A stretch of DNA of 64,000 nucleotides from Solirubrobacter soli DSM 22325 (GTDB lineage Bacteria; Actinomycetota; Thermoleophilia; Solirubrobacterales; Solirubrobacteraceae), in contig NZ_KE384073.1 in NCBI RefSeq assembly GCF_000423665.1, positions 1 through 64,000 of the forward strand, in the 5' to 3' direction. The position numbers and the translations under genes were made by a program. Position 1 is the first letter of the stretch, and each line of letters opens with the position of its first letter. The notes under the pieces are model-generated. The model searched no databases. It was not told the origin of the DNA and was given only the letters and a program-made list of their open reading frames with translations. This document shows, in pieces, positions 9,136 through 18,360 of the stretch.

Positions 9136-9367
9136 CCGGGGCAGGATGCCGGATGAGGCGACCGCGATTGGGAAGTGTCAGAACCATGACCATTGTCGAT
9201 ATGGTGGTGGGCTGGGGGGGAGCACGCCGCCCGCTGCTTCGCCAAACAAGACCCTGATCGCGAAGCAACTCCTCAACGGGCTGGGTTCAACCGGTTGACT
9301 CACCACTGCGGGGTTTGATAGATGACCGACCGCTGAGTCGCAACCGGCGAGAGGAGGCGAGTCCCCT

Positions 9368-10060
9368 TTGGACGAGCCAAGCCCGGCCACCGAAGGAACT
9401 CAACGCGTCCTCGTCATCGAGGACGAATCCAAGATGGCGACGGTCCTCGACCGGGCACTGGGATCTGCGGGCTTCAGCGTCACCGCGGTCGAGACCGGAC
9501 AGCACGGTCTCGCGGAGATGGCCGACGGCCCGTACGCGCTCGCGATCCTCGATCTGCTGCTGCCGGATCTGGACGGCGTGGCCGTCCTCGCTCGGGCGAA
9601 GGCGGTCGCGCCGAACATCCCGATCCTGGTCCTCTCGGCGGTCAGTGACGTACGGTCGAAGGTCGTATGCCTCGAGCTCGGGGCCTGCGACTACGTCGCC
9701 AAGCCGTGCGACCTCGCCGAGCTCATCGCCCGCGTCCGTGTGCGCACCCGCCCTCCGGACGGCGCGGTTCGAAGGCAGATCGCTTGTGGCGGCTACGTGC
9801 TCGACCGGCAGCGCCGTGTGCTTCGCAACGGCGGCGGTGACATCCACCTGACCACCCGTGAGTTCGTCTTGCTCGAGTACCTGATGGCGCGCGCAGGTGA
9901 GACCTGCAGCCGCGAAGAGCTGCTCGAGCACGTGTGGGGCTATACGTTCGATCCGGGGACCAACGTCGTGGACGTGTGTGTCGGCCGCCTGCGCCACAAG
10001 CTCGATCACGACTGTCTCCTGACGGTGCGAAATGTCGGCTATAGCTTCGTGGACGCGTGA
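9368..10060 (+). CDS. OmpR/PhoB-family response regulator
   Basis: 230 residues: receiver domain (acidic pocket IEDE, phospho-acceptor Asp62 in AILDLLLPDLDG, Lys112 in YVAKP) followed by a winged-helix DNA-binding domain (LTTREFVLLEYLM, VDVCVGRLRHKL). The TTG start at 9368 is preceded by GAGGAGG at 9351-9357. The gene overlaps the histidine kinase gene by 29 nt, so they are a cognate pair. OmpR-type regulators usually bind direct repeats about one helical turn apart. Such repeats (GTCATC every 10 bp) lie downstream at 11115, 13325 and 28675 and are candidate targets. The 232 bp upstream (9136-9367) hold a divergent promoter region with one isolated GATGAC. Confidence 0.95.
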   Translation: MDEPSPATEGTQRVLVIEDESKMATVLDRALGSAGFSVTAVETGQHGLAEMADGPYALAILDLLLPDLDGVAVLARAKAVAPNIPILVLSAVSDVRSKVVCLELGACDYVAKPCDLAELIARVRVRTRPPDGAVRRQIACGGYVLDRQRRVLRNGGGDIHLTTREFVLLEYLMARAGETCSREELLEHVWGYTFDPGTNVVDVCVGRLRHKLDHDCLLTVRNVGYSFVDA

Positions 10061-11102
10061 GCACAAGCTCGAGGTCGCCTGGGCGGCCTTCGCGGCCGCC
10101 AACTTCGTCGTGCTCTTCACGCTGCTGGACTACCAGACCGTGCCGTTTCACTTCGTCTGGGTGAGCTTGACGCTGCTCTACGGCGCCCGCGTGTGGGGAA
10201 TGGGCATCACGCTGCTCGTCCTCAGCGCCGTCTGCGCGGCGAGTGCCGTGACGCTCGGCTACGCGGTGTCACGCAACGCGGTGAGCATCGACGAGCTGAC
10301 CGAGATCCCACTCATGAGCGCGATGTTCCTGGTGATGGTCTGGTACGCGCGCCGGCGCGAGACCGCCCTCGCACAGGCGCGGCAGGCCGCGAGCCGTGAG
10401 CGCGAGTTCATCCGGGACGCATCGCATCAGCTCAAGACGCCGATCGCGGTGGCGCGTGGGCTGGCCGACCTGCTGCACGCCTCCGAGTCCTCGCACGAGC
10501 GTCGCCGCGACATCGGCGACCTCCGGCAGGAGCTGGACCGGCTCGGCGGGATCGCCGAACGCCTCCTGATCCTCGAGGTCACCGAGCAACCGGACAGCCT
10601 GGTGCTCGCACCGGTCGAGGTGGAAGACCTCGTGGTCTCGGCGGTCCGGCGCTGGAGCCGCGGGTCGCGCCGCAACTGGCGCGTCGACGTCGAGCTCGAG
10701 GGCACGCTCGCCGGCGATCGCGAGCGCCTGGACGCGGCACTTGACGCGATCCTGGAGAACGCCGTGCAGGCCACGGCGGTCCCGGACGTCGTCGCCGTCC
10801 GGGCCTTCGCGGCCGGAACCGATGCCATCGTCGAGGTCACCGACAGCGGGGTGGGGATCCCGGCCGAGCTCCTCCCGCGCGTCTTCGATCGCTTCTCACG
10901 CGGGCCGTCGACGCCCGGCAAGACCGGCACGGGCCTGGGGTTGCCGATCGCGAAGGCGATCGTGGAGGCCCACGGCGGCGAGATCACCGCCGCCAGCGCG
11001 CCCGGCGCCGGCACGAGGGTCACGATCCGCCTGCACGGACTCGCGATCCCCGCGGCGATCGAACGGCCCGCGAGCGACCGCCTGCTCGTCGCCGAACCGT
11101 AG
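10032..11102 (+). CDS. sensor histidine kinase partner of the OmpR-type regulator
   Basis: 356 residues. The N-terminus has about four short hydrophobic segments (residues 14-105) and almost no extracytoplasmic domain, so the stimulus is probably sensed in or at the membrane. A HisKA domain follows with His132 in RDASHQLKTPIA. The ATPase domain has an N-box (DAILENAVQAT), G1 (DSGVGIP), F-box (FDRFSRG) and G2 (GTGLGL). ATG 10032 lies inside the regulator gene, giving a 29-nt overlap. The phased-hexamer region 11115-11150 begins 12 nt after the stop codon. Confidence 0.94.
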   Translation: MSAIASWTREHKLEVAWAAFAAANFVVLFTLLDYQTVPFHFVWVSLTLLYGARVWGMGITLLVLSAVCAASAVTLGYAVSRNAVSIDELTEIPLMSAMFLVMVWYARRRETALAQARQAASREREFIRDASHQLKTPIAVARGLADLLHASESSHERRRDIGDLRQELDRLGGIAERLLILEVTEQPDSLVLAPVEVEDLVVSAVRRWSRGSRRNWRVDVELEGTLAGDRERLDAALDAILENAVQATAVPDVVAVRAFAAGTDAIVEVTDSGVGIPAELLPRVFDRFSRGPSTPGKTGTGLGLPIAKAIVEAHGGEITAASAPGAGTRVTIRLHGLAIPAAIERPASDRLLVAEP

Positions 11103-11114
11103 GCCCCGCCGTCC

Positions 11115-11150
11115 GTCATCGGCGGTCATCCGCCGTCATCGTCTGTCATC
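11115..11150 (+). promoter_or_regulatory. site A: four GTCATC direct repeats at exact 10-bp spacing
   Basis: GTCATC occurs at 11115, 11125, 11135 and 11145, each separated by a different GC-rich 4-mer. Phasing equals one DNA turn, as for tandem binding of a winged-helix regulator. The last copy ends 69 nt before the ATG of the propeller gene at 11220 and immediately follows the two-component genes. Confidence 0.75.
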
Positions 11151-11219
11151 CGCGGCGCCCGCCGCCGGGCTTACGCTCGTCCGCAAGTACGCCCGTCGAT
11201 CGAGCAAGGGGGGATGGCG

Positions 11220-13349
11220 ATGCGCGCCCGGACGCGGTTCTCGCGAGTGACGGCGATACTGGGCGGCGTGATCGCCGTCGCGGGGTGCGGCGCGAGCCAT
11301 CCCGGCCGGCCGGCGGCCCCGGCGACGCATCGCGCGTCGCCGCCACCGCTGTCGTTCGCCCCGAACGCCGGCCAGCTCGACCGCCGCGTTCGCTACTTCG
11401 CACGTGCGGGCGGCACCGCGCTGTTCTTCACCGACCGCGGCGTGGCGATGGTCTTCGGCCGGCCCGGGAGCGACCGCGGCCTCGCGCTGCGGCTGCGCTT
11501 CGCCGGCGCCGACCCCCGCGCTGCGCTCGAGGCGGCCCGACGCGACGGGGGCACGCTGAACGCCCTGCTCGGCGATCGGAGCCGCTCCAAGCGCAGCCTG
11601 CCGACCAGTCGTGAGCTGGTCTACCGCGGCTTGTGGCCGGGGATCGACCTCGTGTTCCGCGGCCGCGGGGGGACGCTCAAGTACGAGTTCCACGTCGCTG
11701 CCGGCGCCGACGTGCGCGCCATCGCCCTCGCCTATGACGGAGCGCGGAGGCTGACGCGAGGGCGCGACGGAAGCCTTGAGATCCACACGGGGCTCGGCGT
11801 CCTGACCGACGCGCCGCCCGTGAGCTATCAGACGCACGCGGGTGCGCGGATTCCAGTCGAGACCGACTATGCGCCGCGCGGCGTGAGCTACGGGTTCGCG
11901 CTCGGCGCAGGCTACGACCCGACACGAGCGCTGGTCATCGACCCGGGCATCGGCTACTCGACGTTCCTCGGTGGAACCGATGCGGACGAGGGTCTGGCGA
12001 TCGCGGTCGACTCCCGCGGAGCCGCCTACGTCGCCGGGCGCACATTGTCGTCCGACTATCCCGTCACCTTCGGCGCCTTCGACACGACCCGCGACGGGCC
12101 CTACGGAACCGATGCGTTCGTGACCAAGCTCGATCCCACGGGCTCCAGGGTCGTGTACTCCACGCTGCTCGGCGGGAGCGACACCGACGAGGCGCTGGGC
12201 ATCGCGGTCGACGGCGAGGGCAGCGCCTACGTCACCGGGCAGACCTGGTCGGCGGACTTCCCGGCGACCGGCGCGGGCACGGGCGGGCTCGGCGACGCGT
12301 TCGCGACCAAGCTCAGCCCCGACGGCTCGGCGCTGGAGTACTCGACGCGGCTCGGCGGAAGCCTGCGCGACACGGGGCTCGGCATCGCGGTCCACCGCCG
12401 GTCGGCGTCGATCACCGGGTATACCGCCTCCGACGACTTCCCGGTCACCGCGCACAGCGCGGACCCGAGCTTCAACGGTTCCACGGACGCGTTCGTCACC
12501 ACGCTCGGACCCAGCGGCACGGTCACCGCCTCCACGTACGTGGGCGGTTCGGACGGCGACGCCGGCTTCGCCATCGCGCTCGACGTCGCGGGCCGCGCGT
12601 ACCTCACGGGGCGAACCTCGTCGCCCGACTACCCGACGACGCCCGGTGCGGCGGCTCCGCCCCCCGGCGGAGGTCCGGACGCCATGGTCACGCGGCTCAG
12701 TGCGGACGGATCGGCGCTCGAGTATTCGGTTCGGCTCGGGGGCACAGGCCTCGACAGCGGGAGTGACATCGCCGTCGGCCGCGGCGGCGTCGCGTTCGTC
12801 ACCGGCCTCACCGCCTCGCCGGACTACCCGACCACGGCCGGTGCCGTCGAGCCGATCTTCCACGGGGTCACGGACGCGTTCGTCACCGCGCTGAGCGCGG
12901 ACGGCTCACAGTTGGTCTATTCGACATTCTTCGGCGGGAGCGGCCGCGACGAAGGCGCCGGGCTCGCCGTCGACCGATCAGGCAGCGTCTATCTGACCGG
13001 GCAGAGCTGGTCCGCGGACCTCCCGAGCACCTCGGGCGCGCGCCAGGAGTCGTTGCGCGGCGCCGCCGACGGATTCGTAGCCGAGCTCGCGCCGGACGGT
13101 GCGACGCTCACCTACGCGACGTTCCTCGGCGGGTCGGACTTCGATGCCGGCGCCGGCATCGCGGTGGATCCCTGCGCCGGCGATGTCCTCGTGACCGGCC
13201 AGACTCTTTCCGGCGACTTTCCGGCGTCGCCCGGCGCGCAGGACACGAGCCACAACGGCTCGCGCGACGCCTTTGTCACCAAGCTCGGACTGCGTCGCGG
13301 GCAGCGCGAGGGAGACGAGCGTGAGATGACACCGGATGACAGTCCATGA
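11220..13349 (+). CDS. lipoprotein with seven SBBP beta-propeller repeats
   Basis: 709 residues. The N-terminal signal ends in a lipobox-like Val-Ala-Gly-Cys, so it is probably anchored to the outside of the membrane. Residues of about 45-240 resemble the domain that usually precedes SBBP repeats (FAPNAGQLD, ELVYRGLWPGIDLVF). Seven blades then follow, each carrying YST-LGG, an AVD core and a (A/V)TG-SxDxP close; seven is the number for a complete propeller. ATG 11220 is preferred over ATG 11214 because AAGGGGGG at 11206-11213 then has 6-nt spacing. It is preceded by site A, and its last codons contain site B. The function is unknown; such propellers commonly mediate binding at the cell surface. 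Confidence 0.85.
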   Translation: MRARTRFSRVTAILGGVIAVAGCGASHPGRPAAPATHRASPPPLSFAPNAGQLDRRVRYFARAGGTALFFTDRGVAMVFGRPGSDRGLALRLRFAGADPRAALEAARRDGGTLNALLGDRSRSKRSLPTSRELVYRGLWPGIDLVFRGRGGTLKYEFHVAAGADVRAIALAYDGARRLTRGRDGSLEIHTGLGVLTDAPPVSYQTHAGARIPVETDYAPRGVSYGFALGAGYDPTRALVIDPGIGYSTFLGGTDADEGLAIAVDSRGAAYVAGRTLSSDYPVTFGAFDTTRDGPYGTDAFVTKLDPTGSRVVYSTLLGGSDTDEALGIAVDGEGSAYVTGQTWSADFPATGAGTGGLGDAFATKLSPDGSALEYSTRLGGSLRDTGLGIAVHRRSASITGYTASDDFPVTAHSADPSFNGSTDAFVTTLGPSGTVTASTYVGGSDGDAGFAIALDVAGRAYLTGRTSSPDYPTTPGAAAPPPGGGPDAMVTRLSADGSALEYSVRLGGTGLDSGSDIAVGRGGVAFVTGLTASPDYPTTAGAVEPIFHGVTDAFVTALSADGSQLVYSTFFGGSGRDEGAGLAVDRSGSVYLTGQSWSADLPSTSGARQESLRGAADGFVAELAPDGATLTYATFLGGSDFDAGAGIAVDPCAGDVLVTGQTLSGDFPASPGAQDTSHNGSRDAFVTKLGLRRGQREGDEREMTPDDSP

Positions 13350-13350
13350 C
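13325..13350 (-). promoter_or_regulatory. site B: three phased hexamers (GTCATC-type, reverse orientation)
   Basis: On the plus strand GATGAC occurs at 13325 and 13335 and CATGAC at 13345, again at exact 10-bp spacing. These are two perfect and one 5/6 copy of the site A hexamer on the other strand. They overlap the last codons and stop of the propeller gene and end 79 nt before the ATG of the giant-protein operon at 13430. Confidence 0.7.
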
Positions 13351-13429
13351 GCCGTTGCAAGGAAGGTGGATTCCTCAGCCACCGATCTGAGATGAATGGC
13401 CGGTCCCGCTCATCCCACGGAGGGCGACC

Positions 13430-16400
13430 ATGCAACACGGCCGGTCGATGGTCCGCGGTGCCCTGTGCATCCCGGTGTTGGTGCTGATGGTGGCGCTGCT
13501 CGCGCCGGCGACCGCGCTCGGGTCGCGGATCACGTTGCATGCGCAGGAATACCCCGGCGGCGCGGGGCTGGGCCAGTTCACGTATCTGGTCAACGTCGAC
13601 AACGCGACCGACCCGCACGCCGCAGCCGTGCTCGATCGCACCGGCGTCGCCCCGACCGAGAGCAACAGCCCGATCGTCGCCGAAGGGGACCAGGCCAGTG
13701 CCACGACACCTGACCTCGCACCCGGCCGCTACCTGATCAGCGTCCGCTCGCCGGACCACAAGCTGTGGGGCAGGCATGTGACGATCCCGGCGAGCAACCC
13801 GGCGACGACGGACGTCACGGTGGCGCTGCGCAAGACGCCGCTGCCGCTCGGCAAGATCCGCGTCTTCGTGTTCGCCGACAACGCCTGGACCAACGGCGCC
13901 CCGGACACCGAGGAAGGCGGCCTCCGAGGCTTCCATGTCACGCTCGAGGAGCAGACCAACTCACAGGTCAGCGTCGACTACTTCAATCACCCGCTGTGCG
14001 GTGGCACCTGCCTCACCGAGGACGACGGGTTCGTGCAGATCGACAACCTCGGGCCCGCCACGTACTTCATCTACGTGACCCCGCCCGACACGCCGTGTGA
14101 CAGCCACAACCCGAACAGCCGCTGGACGCAGACGACGACCATCGACGGCGGACTGGGCCTGCAGGCCGGCGTGGAGGAGGGCAGCGACGGCACCGGCGCC
14201 CCCGGCGAACAGCTGTGGGAGCCGCCCAACCGCCGCACCGCGTACTGGTTCGGCTTCGTCTGCTCCTCGATGGGCTTCGAGAGCTCGGGCACCGGCGCGA
14301 TCTCCGGTCGGGCGCTCAACTGGGTCGGCTGGCCGCCGTTCGACGTCCTGGTCCCGGACCCGTCCGAGCCCGTCCGCGATCCCTACATCGCGCTGAGCGA
14401 CAGCGCGACCGATCGCACGGTGTACGTCGGCCGGGGCGACGGGGACGGCAACTTCACCGTGTCCGGCGTGCCGCCCGGCACCTACAACATGGCGGTCTGG
14501 GACGAGCAGCTCAGCTACATCATCCGCTTCCTCCCGGTGACCGTCGCCGCCGGGGAGCAGGTCGACGTCGGCGAGCTCGGCGTCTCGCGCTGGTTCGGCT
14601 GGCTGGACGGCGACGTGTTCCTGGACACGAACAAGAACGGGCAGCGCGACCCCGGTGAGCGAGGCATCGGCAACACCGACCTCGACCAGCGCTGGCGTGA
14701 CGGCTCGATCAAGGAGGAGACGTTCACCGACAGCACCGGACACTACGAGTACCCGACGGCGGAGGGCGGCCCGCTCGGCAAGTGGTTCATCGGCGAGCAG
14801 GGCTTCGCGCGCTTCTCGGCGCTCCCGGGCGCGTTCGTCCACGACGAGTACGACCCGAACATCGTCCACCACGTGCCGACCGACCTCGGGGGCGCACTGC
14901 TGACCAACCAGCTGATCACCGAGGGCCATCGCGCCACGGTCGACTGGGGCAAGCAGCCCTACGACGCCGGCAAACCGGGCCAGATCGTCGGCATCACCTA
15001 CTTCGCGACGACCCGCAACGAGTTCGACGCGCGCTTCCAGGCGCACGAGAACTACGAGCCTGGGATTCCGGACGTCACCGTGCGCCTGGAGGCCGAGGAC
15101 GGCACCGTGCTCAACGAGTACGTCACCGATCACTGGCATCACCCGTCGGACGGCGACGGGCAGTCCTGCGACGTGCTGGACTCGCTCGGCGCCGACCTCG
15201 GCGGCGAGCTGAACCCGCTGGTCGGGCCGCACTGCCTCGAGGTTCCACTGACGGGCAACGAGACCAAGGACGGCGCCTTCGACGGCGGCTACGCCTTCGC
15301 CGACTACTGCCCGGTGGCCCGCGGCGGGTTCGACCACTTCGATGAAAACGGCGACACCGTCTGCCACGACGGCCAAGGGCCGCAGGAGCTCGTGGCCGGG
15401 ACGTACGTCACGCACGTCGTGATGCCGGCGGACGCGAACGGCCGTCCGCTCTACCACATCGTGCGCGAGGAGGACGTCAACGTCGACCTCGGCGCGCAGT
15501 ACGTGCCCGCGATCCCGCCGCCGCCGTGTGCCGGGGATCTGCACACGGTGCACATCGACCCTGACGTCATGCCGCGCGGAAGCCCCTACGACGGGCAGGA
15601 CCGGCCGCTGTGCGACAAGCGCCTGATCGTGCTGCAGAACAACCAGAACGTCAACGCCGACTTCTTCATGCAGACGAACTTCCCCAACGGCAAGGACGTG
15701 GCCGAGCCCGGGCGGATCGTGGGCCTGGTCAGCGACGACATCTACTTCGACACCGACAAGCACTCCATCTGGTATGGCGAGCCGCGCCCGCTGGCCAACC
15801 TCCCGATCGGTATCCGCGACTACAACTGGCGGCTGCTCACGACCGTCGACACGAGCGAGAACGGCTCCTACGAGGCGCTGCTGCCCTCGACGGAGACGTT
15901 CAACTGCCCGATCCCGCAGGGCCCGTGTCCCGGCATGTACGTCGTCGTCGTCAACGACCCCGGCGACAAGGATCATCCGAACCCCAACTACGACCCGAAC
16001 TACCTGACGGCGTCGTCGGCCTGGGACGTGTGGCCCGGGCAGACCGATCAGCTCGACACGCCGCTGGACCCGATCTCGGGCACGGGCTGCGAACTGGCGA
16101 CGGGTACGCCCGAGTTGCTGCAGGTCGACAAGCCGGGCCGCGCGCTCGGCGAGCAGGGCCCGTTCGTGCGCTCGAGTGACGCGACGGCGGCCAACCGGCG
16201 GATCACGCTTCACGGGGTCAACTTCGGGACGATCGGAACCGGTGGCAACGCCGGACAGATCACGCTCACCGACTCGCGCGGCGTGCTCCAGTCGCGGACG
16301 TTCACCGGGCTCGCGAGCGCCGCCCAGCTGGCCAACCTCAACCAGGGTGGGATCGTCAGCTGGAACGACACGACGATCGTGCTGCAGGTGCCGGCGGTGC

Positions 16401-18340
16401 AGGCGCTGTTGTTCCAGGCTGGTCCACGGCAACTGCTGATCCGCAAGCAGGGCGGTGACAGCGCGCTCACGACGCCCAACGGCATCACGGTCCACGTGCT
16501 CGGATCCGGCTACGACCCGCCGGTCGTCAAGGTCGCACCGCCGACGGCCAACGGCACGCAGCTGCAGACCGCGATCAACGCCGCGCCGGCGAACAGCCTG
16601 GTCGTGCTCGGAGAGGGCACGTACCGCGAGAACGTGCTGATGTGGAAGCCGCTGAAACTGCAGGGCCTTGGCGTCGGGGGGACGGTCGGCACCGTCGAGC
16701 CCGGCGGGCCGCCGGCCGAGGATCCGCGCTTCCTGGTCAACGGCTCGTCGATCAACGGTGCCTTCTTCCAGGACAACCAGGCCAGCTGGAGCAGCGCGCT
16801 GACCGCGGCCGGGACGATGACCGGGGTCAACACGGCGCACCCGGTGCTCCAGGGCGCCGCCCTCACCGTCGCCGCCAGCGCGGCGGCCCCGGCCTATCCC
16901 AGCGGCCTCGGAGCGGCCCGGATCGACGGCATCGGCCTCTTCAACGGACACGGCGAGGGCGCGGGCGGGATCCAGCTGCAGGCCGCGGCGAGCAACCTCC
17001 AGGTGACCAACGACGTGCTCGAGCACAACGGCGGCGTCTTCGGCGGTGGCATCGGCATCGGCCAGCCCTACTACGACACGAACAACACGAACGTGAAGGT
17101 CCTCTACGACCGCGTGATGGGCAACGGAGGGCTGACACGCTCCGGCGGGCTCGGGATCTTCCGAAGCTCGAACAACTACGAGGTCGCCAACAGCACCATC
17201 TGCTCCAACTTCGGCGTCGAGTACGGCGCGGGCATCTCCCACTGGGGCAGGAGCCCCGGCGGGTCGATCCACGACAACCAGATCTACTACAACGAGGCGG
17301 TCGACTCCGGCGCGGGCATCGCGATCTCCGAGGAGACGCCGATCGGCGTCAACGGGCAGCCGCCCACGCTGGGCACCGGCTCGGGATCCGTCGACGTCGA
17401 CCGCAACCGGATCCAGAGCAACTACTCCGGAGACGACGGCGGCGGCATGTTCGTGATGAACGCCCAGACCGCCCGGATCAACATCCGCACGAACATGATC
17501 GTCGCCAACGGGGCGGCCGATATCGGCGGCGCGGTGATGCTCGATGACAGCACGAACGTCGCGATCGTCAACAACACGGTCGCGAACAATGTCTCGACGG
17601 CGTCCTCGGAGAACTCCGACGGCAACCGCCACTCCGCGGGCCTGGCCTCCGAGGCCAACGACCCACTGTTCCAGGCCACGATTCCGGGCGGACCGCGGTT
17701 CTCCCGCCCGGTCGCCCTGTTCAACAACATCTTCTGGAACAACCAGGCGTTCACGCTGTCCCAGCCGGGGCCGGGTGCCGCGCTCGTCGACCAGGGGTTC
17801 CTGGACTTCGAGGTGCACGGCACGCTGAACGCGAGTGACCGGTTCGCACCGCGCTACTCGCTGATGACCAACGGCGATCAGCTCGCCGGCGACGGCTCGC
17901 TGGTCACGATCCCGGGCGGCGGCGCACCGGTGGTCGGGTTCCCGACCAACGTCGCGCAGAACGGGAACGTCACGGGCGTCGATCCGGCGTTCGTCGCGCC
18001 GGTGTTGCTCGAGCTCACCGTGACCGGGTCGCGCCTGGATCCGCAGGTGGCGGCGGTGACGCTCACCGGCGCCGACCCACCGGTCGGGCTGCCCGGTGAC
18101 TACCACCTGCAACCGGCGCTGGCCTCCAACCAGACCTCGGGTGCGGTGGACCGGGGCGTGCATTGCTCGGACACCGCGGTTCCGCCGCCGGCCAACCCGC
18201 TGGGCGCGTGCTCCGCGGGCGCGATCGAGGCGCCGAACCTCGGCACCGACATCGACGGTCAGCTGCGTCCGCAGCTGCGGACCCTGCGCACGCGAACCCC
18301 CTGGGACCTCGGCGCCGACGAGCGGCCGACGCTGGGGTGA
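13430..18340 (+). CDS. giant secreted protein: SdrD-B-like/Ig domains, IPT-like domain and right-handed beta-helix
   Basis: 1636 residues, first gene of the copper-oxidase operon. It has a Sec signal peptide (about 1-31), then several prealbumin/SdrD-B-like beta domains (for example GDVFLDTNKNGQRDPGE near 390, and similar segments near 517 and 762), and an IPT/TIG-like domain (about 923-1024). Residues of about 1037-1457 form a parallel beta-helix with Asn-rich ladders such as NNTVANN. The C-terminal part also resembles polymorphic outer-surface repeats. No catalytic motif is recognisable. Cysteine pairs suggest an oxidising, extracellular location. The ATG has a GGAGGG site at correct spacing. 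Site B lies just upstream and the next gene follows after 20 nt. A scaffold or surface-sheath role is inference. Confidence 0.85.
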   Translation: MQHGRSMVRGALCIPVLVLMVALLAPATALGSRITLHAQEYPGGAGLGQFTYLVNVDNATDPHAAAVLDRTGVAPTESNSPIVAEGDQASATTPDLAPGRYLISVRSPDHKLWGRHVTIPASNPATTDVTVALRKTPLPLGKIRVFVFADNAWTNGAPDTEEGGLRGFHVTLEEQTNSQVSVDYFNHPLCGGTCLTEDDGFVQIDNLGPATYFIYVTPPDTPCDSHNPNSRWTQTTTIDGGLGLQAGVEEGSDGTGAPGEQLWEPPNRRTAYWFGFVCSSMGFESSGTGAISGRALNWVGWPPFDVLVPDPSEPVRDPYIALSDSATDRTVYVGRGDGDGNFTVSGVPPGTYNMAVWDEQLSYIIRFLPVTVAAGEQVDVGELGVSRWFGWLDGDVFLDTNKNGQRDPGERGIGNTDLDQRWRDGSIKEETFTDSTGHYEYPTAEGGPLGKWFIGEQGFARFSALPGAFVHDEYDPNIVHHVPTDLGGALLTNQLITEGHRATVDWGKQPYDAGKPGQIVGITYFATTRNEFDARFQAHENYEPGIPDVTVRLEAEDGTVLNEYVTDHWHHPSDGDGQSCDVLDSLGADLGGELNPLVGPHCLEVPLTGNETKDGAFDGGYAFADYCPVARGGFDHFDENGDTVCHDGQGPQELVAGTYVTHVVMPADANGRPLYHIVREEDVNVDLGAQYVPAIPPPPCAGDLHTVHIDPDVMPRGSPYDGQDRPLCDKRLIVLQNNQNVNADFFMQTNFPNGKDVAEPGRIVGLVSDDIYFDTDKHSIWYGEPRPLANLPIGIRDYNWRLLTTVDTSENGSYEALLPSTETFNCPIPQGPCPGMYVVVVNDPGDKDHPNPNYDPNYLTASSAWDVWPGQTDQLDTPLDPISGTGCELATGTPELLQVDKPGRALGEQGPFVRSSDATAANRRITLHGVNFGTIGTGGNAGQITLTDSRGVLQSRTFTGLASAAQLANLNQGGIVSWNDTTIVLQVPAVQALLFQAGPRQLLIRKQGGDSALTTPNGITVHVLGSGYDPPVVKVAPPTANGTQLQTAINAAPANSLVVLGEGTYRENVLMWKPLKLQGLGVGGTVGTVEPGGPPAEDPRFLVNGSSINGAFFQDNQASWSSALTAAGTMTGVNTAHPVLQGAALTVAASAAAPAYPSGLGAARIDGIGLFNGHGEGAGGIQLQAAASNLQVTNDVLEHNGGVFGGGIGIGQPYYDTNNTNVKVLYDRVMGNGGLTRSGGLGIFRSSNNYEVANSTICSNFGVEYGAGISHWGRSPGGSIHDNQIYYNEAVDSGAGIAISEETPIGVNGQPPTLGTGSGSVDVDRNRIQSNYSGDDGGGMFVMNAQTARINIRTNMIVANGAADIGGAVMLDDSTNVAIVNNTVANNVSTASSENSDGNRHSAGLASEANDPLFQATIPGGPRFSRPVALFNNIFWNNQAFTLSQPGPGAALVDQGFLDFEVHGTLNASDRFAPRYSLMTNGDQLAGDGSLVTIPGGGAPVVGFPTNVAQNGNVTGVDPAFVAPVLLELTVTGSRLDPQVAAVTLTGADPPVGLPGDYHLQPALASNQTSGAVDRGVHCSDTAVPPPANPLGACSAGAIEAPNLGTDIDGQLRPQLRTLRTRTPWDLGADERPTLG

Positions 18341-18360
18341 GCGACATGGAGGAGCAGACC

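Noticed and set aside
13961..18163. A 1400-codon minus-strand open frame opposite the giant protein gene
   Set aside because: Third-position G/C bias and recognisable domains are on the plus strand; the minus translation is Arg/Val/Asp-rich shadow sequence.
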